Part shown: positions 1 to 9,514 of the stretch, piece by piece
Layout of the letters: every line of letters begins with the position of its first letter
How positions within the stretch are numbered: position 1 is the stretch's first letter
Source of the DNA: Valencia hispanica
Lineage: Eukaryota; Chordata; Actinopteri; Cyprinodontiformes; Valenciidae
DNA: 64,000 nucleotides
Assembly (NCBI GenBank): GCA_963556495.2
Contig: OY747702.1
Location: forward strand, 8,542,280-8,606,279
Direction: 5' to 3'
Notes under the pieces: model-generated
What the model saw: only the letters and a program-made list of their open reading frames with translations
What the model was told of the DNA's origin: nothing
Database searches by the model: none
Position numbers and translations under genes: made by a program

Positions 1-1116
1 ACTTCTCCCTTCCCTGCTTTTGTGCCAGAGAGCTGAGAAAGAGATCTAAGTAGGAACACAACCTGGTGTTTTACAGCCTCAAGTCGTGATTCTTTTTCAC
101 AGTAATTATAAAAAACTCTAAGAAATATATAATTTTAACATTTCCATAAATTAAGCTAACCTGACATGTCTCGAAACAGCATTGCATACTTGCAGCAGCA
201 GTGTGTCTCATTTATTTTAAACCTAAAATATGTTAGAGAAACATGGTCCTGGAGGCTTCAACTAGTTTTTATTTATGCTTTAAACATAAACAATGTAAAA
301 AATAAGTATTTAAAATGTTCCGTCTCCTTTAAGGTGTTTGACCCAGCCATAAAAGACTACACTTTTGCAGAATGCACTAACTAGTAAAATCTTAATTCTA
401 CAATTACTGTTTAGAATTACCACCTTGTCTTACAAGAAGACGTGCCAAGGGACATTCTACCCTCACAAAGCTTAACCAAGATGATTCAGGGCAGAACACA
501 AAGTCACCGACTTCCTTTGTCACACTTTACTCTGCTAGATGCCAGGGGGTGGGGCTGGGGGTAAGGATTGACCCAGAAAATTACCCTGACATAGAATATT
601 AAATAAGTTTGCTGAATTACTACTTGGCAAGCACACAGAGTGTCTTGGTAAATAGTCAATAATAACTGAAACCAGGAGATTCTGGACAGTAACCATTTAA
701 CTATTTTGGTTGCTGTGTTCTCAACCAGTCTCATGCTCTGCATGTTTTACATGTTTCCCTAATTCTACACATCTTGCACAAATGAATGGGTAAGAAAGCC
801 AGGTTCTGCAGGACCTGTAAGCAAATAATCTAAAGCAGGTATGTCCCACCAGGGAATACATAATGTTCAGCCTTAACTTGTTAACTTCATTTATTAGACA
901 ATTAACCTCTGCTGACACCCTAATAGTGAGAGGGGTGAGAGGACACAGTAGCATAATAACAGGGTTAGATCAGGGTGAAAAGGTAAGCGAAAAAACAAGA
1001 TTAAGACATTTATTGGAACTCGGGTCACCATGTTTAAAAGAACATCCATGTGTGCTTGCGTTCTTTTAACCATGTAGGTGGGAGCAAGTTGTTTTGCAAG
1101 TCACAAGTGTAAGTCT
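1..1116. other. Anonymous non-coding DNA
   Basis: AT-rich sequence with no open frame that resembles a known domain, no tRNA-like fold that I can see and no clear repeat boundary. The short open frames here (70-80 codons at most) have no motif and overlap on both strands, as expected by chance. Confidence 0.5.
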
Positions 1117-1430
1117 CAAGCATAGACTGTATATAAAGATGGACGGAGCCACCGTGACGTCACCCATAGGTTTCTGAAGGGCTAAATTGAAGCCCAGTGG
1201 GCGGTTCCCTCTACTGTCATCTTGGCCAAGCGTCTCGTCACGCCCGGAAAATAAAAAAAATGGGCAAAGAGGTGGAGCTGAGAGTGTGGCTGTGAGGGTG
1301 GGGGCAGATGATTGACACCCATCAAACTCTGAACCAATGTAGCTACAAGCTAACTGAGGTAACCCGGAGATAACTGAAAGTAATGGAGGTTAGTGGGCGC
1401 TTTTAGCCAGAAAACCACAGTTGAGTGACT
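1117..1430 (+). repeat. Dispersed teleost repeat with TATAAAGATGGACGGAGC head
   Basis: The block starts with a TATAAA-like stretch followed by GATGGACGGAGCCACC and GTGACGTCACCCAT, then a GC-richer body. I recognise this head from memory as a high-copy interspersed repeat of percomorph fishes, probably a non-autonomous DNA element, but no second copy occurs in this window and I cannot assign a superfamily. It is non-coding. The embedded palindromic TGACGTCA is a CRE-like site that could bind ATF/CREB factors, which is an inference only. Ends are approximate. Confidence 0.4.
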
Positions 1431-1847
1431 CTGCTACCTCTCTGCCTTTTAGGCAGATTTAATAATTTTGGCAAATAAAAGCATTATGCCTTGTTGCTCC
1501 ATAACTTTCACTAAAACTATTTTAATTTTAATTAAAACAGGTTTTAAAAATCAATACGTAAATTAAAGAAGAAATATGATCATTTCAACCCATTTATGAC
1601 CAAGCAGTGCACGAAATGCCCTGTGTCGGTGCCTCGCCGGCTGCTGTTGATGTACTGTGGCCAGTGCAGATGGTTCCTATGATGGCGTTTCCTTGTATGG
1701 TTCATCTGCACTTGGCCCAATGTCCTTTTTTATTGTTGCTTTTAACTGTGTGTGTGCATGGGAGTTGGGGGCGGGGGGTATAACTGTGATCATGCTTTTA
1801 AATCTGTGGGAGAGGGATGGGAATGTGGTTTTATGTGGGGTCATTTT

Positions 1848-1920
1848 AATCTGTAAAGCACTTTCTGATGCTATTCTTAAATGAAAAGCGCTTTATAAAT
1901 AAAGTTTTGATTTGTTTCGA
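1848..1920 (+). repeat. LINE-type 3' tail
   Basis: The segment reads TGTAAAGCACTTT ... AAAAGCGCTTTATAAATAAAG and ends in a TTTGATTTG-like tail. This is the standard 3' end of fish L2/CR1-like LINEs, which carry a hairpin-like GCGCTTTATAAATAAA signal used for target-primed reverse transcription. No coding sequence for the parent element is visible upstream, so it is a severely 5'-truncated copy. Confidence 0.45.
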
Positions 1921-2419
1921 TTTTTGTCCAATAAATGCAGGATTAACATCCGAACACGAATAAAAATTGTGGAAGCAACTGATGTTCAGCAAGTTCAGAA
2001 AAATTAAATGGTCTAGACTTTTAACGTGAGGCTGAGACCTTCCCTGAAGCAAGCGGGGGTGGGGCAGCAATAGCCACCAGTGCTGGTGCTTATGGCTCAT
2101 CTGAGACTTTTTTGCAAGATAAAGTACTTACCAAGCTACAGTAAGTGTACACTGGTAGCGTAGCAAGAATTGATATAAAATGTTATCAAAACACACAGAC
2201 AAAAGTTGTTTCAAAAATTTTACTCACATTCTCTATCAAGTTCATTATGTTTAATGTTTAGTGTTTTAAGACAAAATAAGCGCCAAGTTATCAGTGACAT
2301 CTCACAAACATTAGGGTATACAAACAAAAAGCACTTTATCTCTGTGTGTATTGTTTTTGACAGCAACTACCTTTCATGCTAGCTGCTACCACAAGTGGGC
2401 AGTAAAGTATTATACAGTA

Positions 2420-2583
2420 TTTCACAAGCAAGGACCACGCTACATTGAACAGGAATTGAACAGTTTATTGAAGGCATGGAAAAACGAACGGTCCAGGGAG
2501 AAGTGTCGTTGGAGACCCGGAGGAAGACTAAGTGTGGGGGTGCAGTCTTCGGGAATTCATCTTTCCGAGCCTGCTCAGGACCC
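2420..2583 (-). repeat. DIRS split direct repeat B2
   Basis: Copy of the 2,940-3,100 sequence; both begin AGCAAGGACCACGCTACA and end with TTTCCGAGCCTGCTCAGGACCC. By eye the two copies are clearly homologous with scattered substitutions. It forms the outer (3') boundary of the element on the minus strand. Confidence 0.75.
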
Positions 2584-2939
2584 ACCCAGATGGACCCTGA
2601 AAGAGAGAGATGTTAGAAGACAAGGTACAGGAGTGTGAAATGGGGAGACTGCACCTGTTGATGGATGCTGCAAAGAAGGGCAGGACCCAAAGGGGGAGGG
2701 AGTGGCCTAATGGGGTGAGGTTAGGCCAGGGAGCGGGTCGGGAAGGGAGGGGTGAAAAACGAGTGAGACAGAGGAGGAACGAGAGGCAGGCAGAGTTTAT
2801 AAATGGATCGCTGAGTGATTAGAGACGTGAAAGTTCTAACTCGTCTCACCAGGTGAGACGAGTTAGAACTGATTATGGAGTACGAAGCGGGTTTGAGGCA
2901 CGGTCCTGCTCCTGAACCTACCTTAACCTGTTAACTCTA
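2584..2939 (-). repeat. DIRS split direct repeat A2
   Basis: Its right part (about 2,780-2,939) matches 4,657-4,803: both contain AGAGTTTATA, ATGGATCGCTGAGTGATTAG and TACGAAGCGGGTTTGAGGC, and end with GGTCCTGCTCCTGAACCT. It abuts B1 directly at about 2,939/2,940 and B2 at 2,583/2,584, as the Ngaro plan predicts. It carries a perfect palindrome at 2,832-2,870 that A1 lacks. Confidence 0.7.
2832..2870. repeat. Perfect 39-bp palindrome inside repeat A2
   Basis: Arms of 19 bp (2,832-2,850 and 2,852-2,870) are exact reverse complements around a single central A. The right arm exists in the sister repeat A1 with a few differences (near 4,729-4,750), but the left arm there is unrelated, so the palindrome looks acquired by copying the right arm in inverted orientation. 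It would extrude as a nearly loop-less hairpin. Confidence 0.9.
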
Positions 2940-3100
2940 TTTCACTAGCAAGGACCACGCTACAGATTGGAATTTAACAGTTTATTGAAGCCATGGAGGA
3001 ACGAATGGTTGGGGTAGAAGTGTCGTAGGAGACCCGGAGGAAGACTCAGTGTGGGGATGCAGTCTTCAGGAATTCGTCTTTCCGAGCCTGCTCAGGACCC
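2940..3100 (-). repeat. DIRS split direct repeat B1
   Basis: Internal partner of B2, positioned between the recombinase gene and repeat A2. It shares both ends and most of the body with 2,420-2,583. Confidence 0.75.
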
Positions 3101-3122
3101 CAAAATGGTCTTGGCAAAGTGT

Positions 3123-3741
3123 TTAGCAGAGAAGCGAATGAGAATGCCACAGATCGTGCAGATTATTGTGAATGTAAGCCCGGTATGCTAAAGAGGACCA
3201 ACGGCCAAAGATCTGAATTATGTTGTCCAAGATCCCCGACCGGGCGGATTGAATGGACAGAGAAGTATTCTGGGGAGATACCGGACAGCCATAATACATG
3301 GCGGAAGTGACAAACGAACCTGTTAGCGGGGCTACCAGATTCTGTGATAAAAAGCGGGTCGAATGGTGAGGCATTAGCAGATAACCGGGACTGAACGTAA
3401 CTGGAGATGGGTTCGTAGGGGCTGAGGTTAGAACTGAGGCGGAATAGGTGGATTCGGACTGATGTGCCGAGCTGGTCTGTTTTACTTCTACGTAGGGTAT
3501 AGAGGAGGGTGTCCTGACTAAGAAAGGAGATGTCTGAGAGACAAGGATGAAAGGAAGGATCGTCTCTGGATGAAGAACCGAAGTAGGCCAGCAGGAACAT
3601 GGACTGAAGAGTTAGGTCGACGAAGGGGGATAGATAGCCAGAGCGAAGCGTGAGAATGCAGCGGGTGAGGAGGTCGAAGGTGAGTGGTAAGTGATGTGTA
3701 GCTGTGGGTGGTTCTAGCTTTTTTAGACCTTTAAGTAACAT
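3123..3741 (-). pseudogene. Tyrosine recombinase (DIRS YR) remnant
   Basis: The larger open frame (3,163-3,741, 192 codons) has the core fold signatures of DIRS tyrosine recombinases: RRSKTDQ near residue 85 (the conserved beta-hairpin lysine), a proline-rich FRLSSNLSPYEPI stretch, and HSIR near residue 163, which is the catalytic H-x-x-R box. The C-terminal end, GRWSSLAYRAYI with the probable nucleophilic tyrosine, continues in another frame (3,123-3,374), so a frameshift lies between the two catalytic blocks. The first catalytic arginine is not recognisable. The family circularises and integrates the cDNA. The copy cannot make a working enzyme. It resembles XerD/phage integrases only at superfamily level. 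Confidence 0.75.
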
Positions 3742-3849
3742 GGATATGTGGCCATGGTTGAGGGCTGGACAGGGGCTACCTGTCTCCAGCTTGACGAAAA
3801 AGCTGATCCCTGAAAGATAGGTTTTTATGGTAGCTGTGCTGATTTTTTA

Positions 3850-4260
3850 AATTTTTTAATTGTATGGGAGTGAGAGATGCACTGGCAGGTTCTGAGATAC
3901 GGTGGTGAGGTCATGGAGCTGAGGAGTTATTTGAAGATTGTGGCTGAAAACGGAGGGACCGGAGTTGGGCTGAGGTCTGCAGCGGGAGCTAAGGATCTGG
4001 ATTTCTTTGTTTAAAATGTCTTTAACGGCAACATTGTCTGAGTGGATGAGGGTTGAGTTTTGCGACCATTTGTCTCCCCAATGAAGGGCAGTGATTATGA
4101 TGGGGTAAAGTACATGGAGAGCAGAGGAAGGGGGGGCAGACCAGAGCCGAAGGGAGTCGAACTCTGGGGGCCAGCCTGATGCAAACCACCTCCCTTGGTA
4201 GTAGCCCCCGAAACCGATGGAAGGTGCAGCATCAGTATAAAGCTGAATGTCATCGGAGGA
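3850..4260 (-). pseudogene. RNase H domain of the DIRS element
   Basis: Reading the minus strand from about 4,255 gives an open stretch of roughly 135 codons without an ATG. It contains YTDAAPSIGFGGYY (first catalytic aspartate plus the GxGG turn), ALHWGDKW and HSDNVAVKDILN (second aspartate). These are RNase H landmarks as found between RT and recombinase in DIRS/Ngaro polyproteins. The domain would remove RNA from the RNA:DNA hybrid during reverse transcription. It is part of the same broken polyprotein as the RT remnant at 4,423-4,608. Confidence 0.65.
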
Positions 4261-4422
4261 TCAGGGAGATCTGGTGGACCTTCTCGAGCGGCAGCAAAGC
4301 CTGGAAGGGCATGAGTCGAGGGTAAAGCCCAGGAACTCCAAAATGGTAAGGGGGCCCACCGTCTTCTCGCTGGAAAGAGGGACACCAATGTCCGAGAAGG
4401 CCTCAGTGAGGGTGTGAAACCC

Positions 4423-4608
4423 CTAACGGGGCCGAGAAGAAGTGGGGGTGATAACCAAGAAGTCGTCCAGGAGGTAAAAGACGTACGGCAGATGGTAAGT
4501 ATTAAGCAGTACCCAGCACAGGGCCTCGGAAAGAGAATTGAAGATCCTTGGACGACTCCGGCAGCCGCGAAATAATAGGCCCTTTTCCAACGGGTGCCGA
4601 AGCAGCAC
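4423..4608 (-). pseudogene. Reverse transcriptase C-terminal fragment of the DIRS element
   Basis: An open frame of 61 codons holds RIFNSLSEALCW followed by YLLDDFLV, the LLDD variant of the RT catalytic box typical of DIRS/Ngaro polymerases. The fingers and most of the palm upstream are absent: the sequence passes directly into repeat A1 at about 4,657. The frame closes just after the catalytic box, before RNase H, so the polyprotein is also interrupted downstream. Confidence 0.7.
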
Positions 4609-4656
4609 CAGAAATCCGGGCCAAGGGGGAGGACCTTAAAGGCACTGTTGACTTAA

Positions 4657-4803
4657 ACGAGAGCCAGACAGAGTTTATATATGGATCGCTGAGTGATTAG
4701 AGCCGTGAAAGATGCACGGGGCGCCAGATGAGAGGAATTAGAACTGAATATACGAAGCGGGTTTGAGGCGTGGTCCTGCTCCTGAACCTTAGTTAATCTT
4801 TTA
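4657..4803 (-). repeat. DIRS split direct repeat A1, truncated
   Basis: Homologous to the right part of A2, sharing the GGATCGCTGAGTGATTAG and ACGAAGCGGGTTTGAGGC blocks. It forms the 5' edge of the element on the minus strand. Only about 145 bp remain; the inner part was lost with the 5' half of the coding region. Confidence 0.7.
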
Positions 4804-6090
4804 ACCTAAATTTTTTGGTAAGAAGAAGACACACTCTGCATGTGCTTTGAACATAGAAATCAGCAGTTTTTCCAAAAGAGACGTGCAAAGCCAAAGATCA
4901 CAGATTTCAAGAAGTTCTATGTAAAACTTAGAATCAGGGCAAACAAGATAGCATAGGAACATAAGTCTACAATGACAAAGCAGTATGTATTAGGAGTGAT
5001 TTTTTTCAACTTAGAAATGTTTTTTTATTTTTCTCAAGGTCAGCTACTAGATCCTTCTCTCTGAATATGAAGAAGGACTTCAGTATTCACCCACAGCCGA
5101 GCAGAGTTAAGAAAATAGGAGCTCTGACATGAATTTGTTATATTTGCAGACTTGTGCAGGTTGAAGCTAGTTGAGTTCCTGTAATAATACAGCAGCTGCT
5201 GTACAAACAACTCTAGAGGAACAGCAGACTCTCACAGAAATAGCTTAATTGTGGTTTATGTGTTACAAATCATAAGGTTAGGTTATGGACTGAAAGTGGC
5301 GTGGGCAGAGGGAACCATGGAATTATTAAATTTCCTGTCATATATATCATATATTATATATATCAAACTTCTTTTCTCATTTGTTTTTATTTGTTTTATT
5401 ATCAGGATTGTTTTAATTAACTTTACTCCGTGTGTAAAGTTGAGAATGTCTGCATCAAGTTATCAGGGAATTATGTGAATTGTAATGTGTCAAGATGTTG
5501 TTTTGTGATAGAAAAATTTTAATTTCCGTTTATGTTGGAACACAATATTGCATGAGATACAAAACAATTTACCTCCACTTTCATGTAGAGAATGAGAAAT
5601 ATGTAGCCTATAGCATGTTTGCTGGCAGTGATTTTTGTTGACAAATGCGACATTTCTCACATAAGAAACAGGAAGTGTACGTGATTGTGACAGCGTCAGA
5701 TGATGAGATGGAGAATTGCAATTGGTTAAAGATCCATTATAGTTGCAATCATTTGATAATATTGCAAGGCGTGCAGAATTCGTGAGGATTGGCTGAATTT
5801 GCGTTAATAGTTGCTATTTTAACATCGCAAAATCATGAAGGGACTGAATACACAGGTCCTTGTAACTGTTAAAAGTAAAAAGAGTTTTGATTTAGAGGAT
5901 TTTATTAGGCTCCTACTTATGAGAAGGTGGAGTTGTGTCACAAGGATGACTTGTTGTGCATTGTGGCACATTTTGACATTCAGGTGAGGACTTATACATT
6001 TTCATAACTGTTTTTCCAAGGCAGAAAACCTATAAAACATACAAATTCCATGATTTTTTGTCAACAGCAATTGTGTACACAAGTTTAAAT
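4804..6090. other. Anonymous AT-rich DNA
   Basis: No domain-bearing frame and no repeat that I can name. A run of alternating TATATA occurs near 5,340-5,365. The 75-codon frame at 5,251-5,478 is hydrophobic only because of T-rich codons and shows no conserved motif. Confidence 0.4.
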
Positions 6091-6099
6091 TTGGATATG

Positions 6100-6335
6100 G
6101 TTTTGCTGTACATTGTGTTAACTGTTAAGCCTGGGGGTGGTAGTATAATGCTGCTAGGCTGTTTTGATCCCAGTCCAACTGATAGAACTGGTGGAACTAT
6201 CTCTAAATTATTCAACTTCACCTTAAATTAGTTACTAAGTGGTTTAAACTTGGACAGTTTGTGTTTGAACAGAATGATAATCCCCACGAATCAAGACTGA
6301 TTTCAAAAGGGATAAATCAGATGGTTCAAGATTTT
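6100..6335 (+). pseudogene. Tc1/mariner transposase relic
   Basis: Translated fragments KPGGGSIMLLGCF (near 6,127-6,165) and EQNDNPHESR (near 6,268-6,300) match the order and spacing of the two best conserved Tc1 transposase blocks, GGGSxMxWGCF and QxDNxPxH, the second holding the second D of the DDE triad. The spacer contains stops and shifts. No terminal inverted repeats were found, so it is an old, decayed copy. Confidence 0.55.
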
Positions 6336-6339
6336 TAAG

Positions 6340-9180
6340 GTGAGGATGTTTTATAAGGTGTGTCTTATTTGCAGAAGGTCATCCTCTGAGTCCCAATTAG
6401 TTGGTCCTGAAAACTGGATGCAGAGATAATCAGATTACAAACTCAGAAATCTAAAATGTCTAAGACGTTTATGCAATCATATTATGCAGACCTGGGGCCA
6501 GAGGAATTTAGCTGGGGTGGGGGGACGTCTAATTCTGGGGTCCAGGTATGTAACATATGGGTCAAATCTACCTTTTTTGTTACACCATTTCTACTTACAT
6601 ATACATATTATACATCATTTGAAAGCAGAGATTGTGATTGTGATGATGTATTCCAATCAAGAATAGAATCAAAACTGTAGACACAGTAAACGCTTTCGTT
6701 AAACCACTCAGAAAGCAAGGCAATGTGCAACTCGCTGTGCGAAGCAAAATTGCAGAATCGAGTGTTTTCCACAAGGGTCCAGTTAATGTCCTTCTTTATA
6801 GTTAGTCCACAACAAGTCTTATGTCCAAAATCCAACATAATCTGCTGCTAAAAACCTTGACAATTTCCTTCCTTGTGTGTATTAGCATGCAAGTTATCTC
6901 AACAATAACATGCCGCACTTCTTCTTCCTTGTGTTTGTTGGCGGCTGGCAAAAAACTAATTGGTGCATTACCGCCACCCACTAGTATGGATGTGGACCAG
7001 ACACTCAAGGTTGTACTTGCTGGTTGTCTTGGATCATTACATTGCATAGTTGCAAATTAATTTACACGGGCCTTGTAATTTGTCTTGGTCGGGCCAGATA
7101 CCTGAATGAGCGAGCTGATATTATGGACCTTTAAACAGTCATCCCATTGGATTGCATTTGATGATTGTCAAAAGAGTTATACACCTCTACTTCAGCGGGT
7201 ACAGGTGTGACACAAAACAGGATTTATTTTGTTTCGTCAGAGTTTTGCTAATTTTTTTCTTCAAAACTTGGAATATCCCGGTATTCACAATAATTCTCCT
7301 CTCTCTTTATCAGTTGGCGATACAAGGAAAGGGACAGGGGTCTTAAGGGAAGCTGTTTTTAAAATTAATTGGGGGGGGTAATTGCCCCTTAAACCTAATA
7401 ACTAGTTGTGACACCCATAGAGGCACTGACTGCCATCAAGTGTTTACATCAGTATGGAGAAAATTTGATCCACTCTTCTTTCCAGAATTGTTTGATTCAG
7501 CCACACTGAAGGATTTTTGAGCATGAAAGTCCTGTTTTGGCCATGCAATACTTCAAAACATATATTGTGGTTTTTTTGTCTCTCAGAGGTGGAGTTGCTG
7601 GGTGTTTCTTTTTCTGAAAGGATATCTTAGTTTTTGTTTGTTTGCTTTTTTAAATAAATGATATCCTCATGACCGCAAAGAAAAAAAGAAGACAACTTAG
7701 AAATAAATTACACATCCCAATCCTCTATTCATTCAAAATGTATCTGTTGCAGGCCGATTCTGTATTTTAAGAGACACATGGCAACCCTACATCTATTTAA
7801 CCAAACAAGGAGGAAATCATAACAACATTGGCTGTTTTAAGTCTCGTATATAGTGACGTTAACGTCATATTTAAATCTGTGATAAGGATTTAAAGGCAGA
7901 CAGAGCTTAACCGAGTATGAGGGCAAAGTCAGAATAGCACTAAACAATGAAAAGTTCAATAGAGGCAGGATGAAAGATAAATGATAGGGGGAAAGGAACC
8001 AAATAGCTGAAGTGAAATATTGATTCCCTGTGGCTGCTGGTGCCTTCTCCTTCCTGTTTATTCCCTGGGCTTCCTGATCCCTTTGATGTATGTCTCAGAG
8101 AAGTCGGGTGTGGATGTTCCGTATATCCGTGTGTGTCGCTGTGCACAGAGCAGGCAAATTGGCTTGTAGCTCATGTTCACAGAAGGTACCTGTCACCGTG
8201 AAGCCTGTTCGTTAGTGGCCAAGCAGTGCAAAGGACACACACTGAGAAGGACTTATAAATTTACATGGGCTCCTCAGCATCTGCAACGTAATAAACAGTA
8301 GTTTCTAATGTTTAATTCAGTTGTCTATCATCTATCTCTGCCCTTACTCACCTTTTGTGTTGTTCTCTTTTTCCCTCCTGGATTTCTTTTTGTATAATAG
8401 TTGTTCAGTTCTGGCCAAATGTTGTAGACGTGCCATATACCCACACAGCTGCAGAGTTCACAAGTTCAGCATTTCTGTCAATGGGTTTATGGGTATTCAG
8501 CCAGCCTCCATGTCATGCTGGCTTGTTTTGGAGTCCTGCAGAGTGAAGAGTTGGCTGTGTTCTTTTCTCTGCCATGCTAATGATGCGACCAACTGCGAAT
8601 GAAAAAGAAGCTTTTCCCCCAGTCTAACTGCTTCCTTGGTGGCCAATTGTGCTGAATTATACTGAACTGCTGGCTCCATGTGAATTTGACAAGATACTCC
8701 TTGGTGTGTCATTCACCAGCTCTTGGGATTAGAATAAACATTGTAACTGGGCATTAAAGGCATACAAACAAATCATTGCTGAATTTTAATTATGTGAGAA
8801 TTTATCCAGCATCAGTTATAGCTGGGCTTTGGCTACCAGTCCGTTTTCCACTTCTGTTTAACTTTAAAACCTTTGGTACTATCGGCCTATGGAAAATGTC
8901 CTGTACAGTTTAATGTTTTGTTTTGGGTTTTTTTGGGGGGGGGGGATTCTTGCCTTACTTGAGCAAATATGATGTTTCATTAAAGCCCTAATCATTAATT
9001 ATCAACTAAAGTAATAGGCAATGTCATTTTATTAAAATGTAACTCTTTTAAAGATCTCATTACACCAAGCTGATTTAATGTAAATGTATTATGACATAAT
9101 GCATCTTGTCAAAGTATGTGGTTGTGTAAATTTATGAGCCGCACAGACTTGATTTTACGCGATAATTAGAGTTTCAAAAA
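6340..9180. other. Anonymous DNA
   Basis: Mixed AT-rich sequence with homopolymer runs, for example a G run at about 8,934-8,945. Several 60-90-codon frames overlap in both directions (for instance 8,321-8,602 and 8,497-8,712) without domain signatures. I see no identifiable gene or element. Confidence 0.4.
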
Positions 9181-9278
9181 TGTTAGCTTAACCGCGGCTT
9201 CAAATCTACGTCTCTATGTGACGTCAGCAACAGAACCGCTCAGGCTGGACAGTCTGAAAACTACCGCTGTCAGGCCTG

Positions 9279-9509
9279 ATGGAGGCGCTCATTGAAGGCT
9301 CGGAAGATTCTTCCTCCAGTTTTAGCCTTGAGATGGTTTTAGAGGTGGAACATGCAGCAGGTTCTGGTGCTTCTAGAGGCATGGAACCATACAGATACCA
9401 GCCGTACACAACGACTGAGATGGATAGAAGAAAGCGGGTCAGAGAAGCTAGCGGGAGAAGTGACAGCGGGAGAAGTGACGTCAGGGAAACACAGGTTGGT
9501 AAGGATTAG
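9279..9509 (+). CDS. Possible first exon, unknown protein
   Basis: A 76-codon frame beginning MEALIEGSEDSSSSFSLEM, with an acidic/serine-rich N-terminus, a GMEPYRYQPYTTTEM motif and a basic RS-rich end. It is preceded by a comparatively CpG-rich 100-bp stretch. The frame runs across ACACAG|GTTGGTAAG (junction at about 9,495), a good vertebrate splice donor, so the exon may end there. The EPYRYQP motif is faintly like the xPYxFEP box in fish proteins with a P2X7-type C-terminal domain, some of which are transposon-borne, but I cannot identify a continuation. It could also be a chance frame. Confidence 0.25.
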   Translation: MEALIEGSEDSSSSFSLEMVLEVEHAAGSGASRGMEPYRYQPYTTTEMDRRKRVREASGRSDSGRSDVRETQVGKD

Positions 9510-9514
9510 AAATA

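Larger units (their letters stand above)
2420..4803 (-). mobile_element. DIRS-order (Ngaro-like) retrotransposon, internally deleted
   Basis: A tyrosine-recombinase retrotransposon on the minus strand. Reading from 4,803 down, the order is repeat A1, RT remnant, RNase H, tyrosine recombinase, repeat B1, repeat A2, repeat B2. This A1-ORFs-B1-A2-B2 plan of split direct repeats is diagnostic of Ngaro/PAT-type DIRS elements, which integrate through a circular intermediate using the recombinase and so leave no usual LTRs or target duplication. The copy is about 2.4 kb, far shorter than a full element (5-6 kb). A gag-like ORF and the N-terminal two thirds of RT are missing, and A1 is cut short at the same point, so one internal deletion explains both. 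Coding frames are shifted, hence a dead copy. Confidence 0.8.

Noticed and set aside
3163..3741. Phage or integron XerC/D-type integrase
   Set aside because: The split direct repeats and the neighbouring RT and RNase H show it belongs to a DIRS retrotransposon.
5251..5478. Hydrophobic 75-codon frame, possible membrane peptide
   Set aside because: T-rich, AT-biased DNA gives Ile/Phe/Leu codons by chance; there is no conserved motif or splice context.
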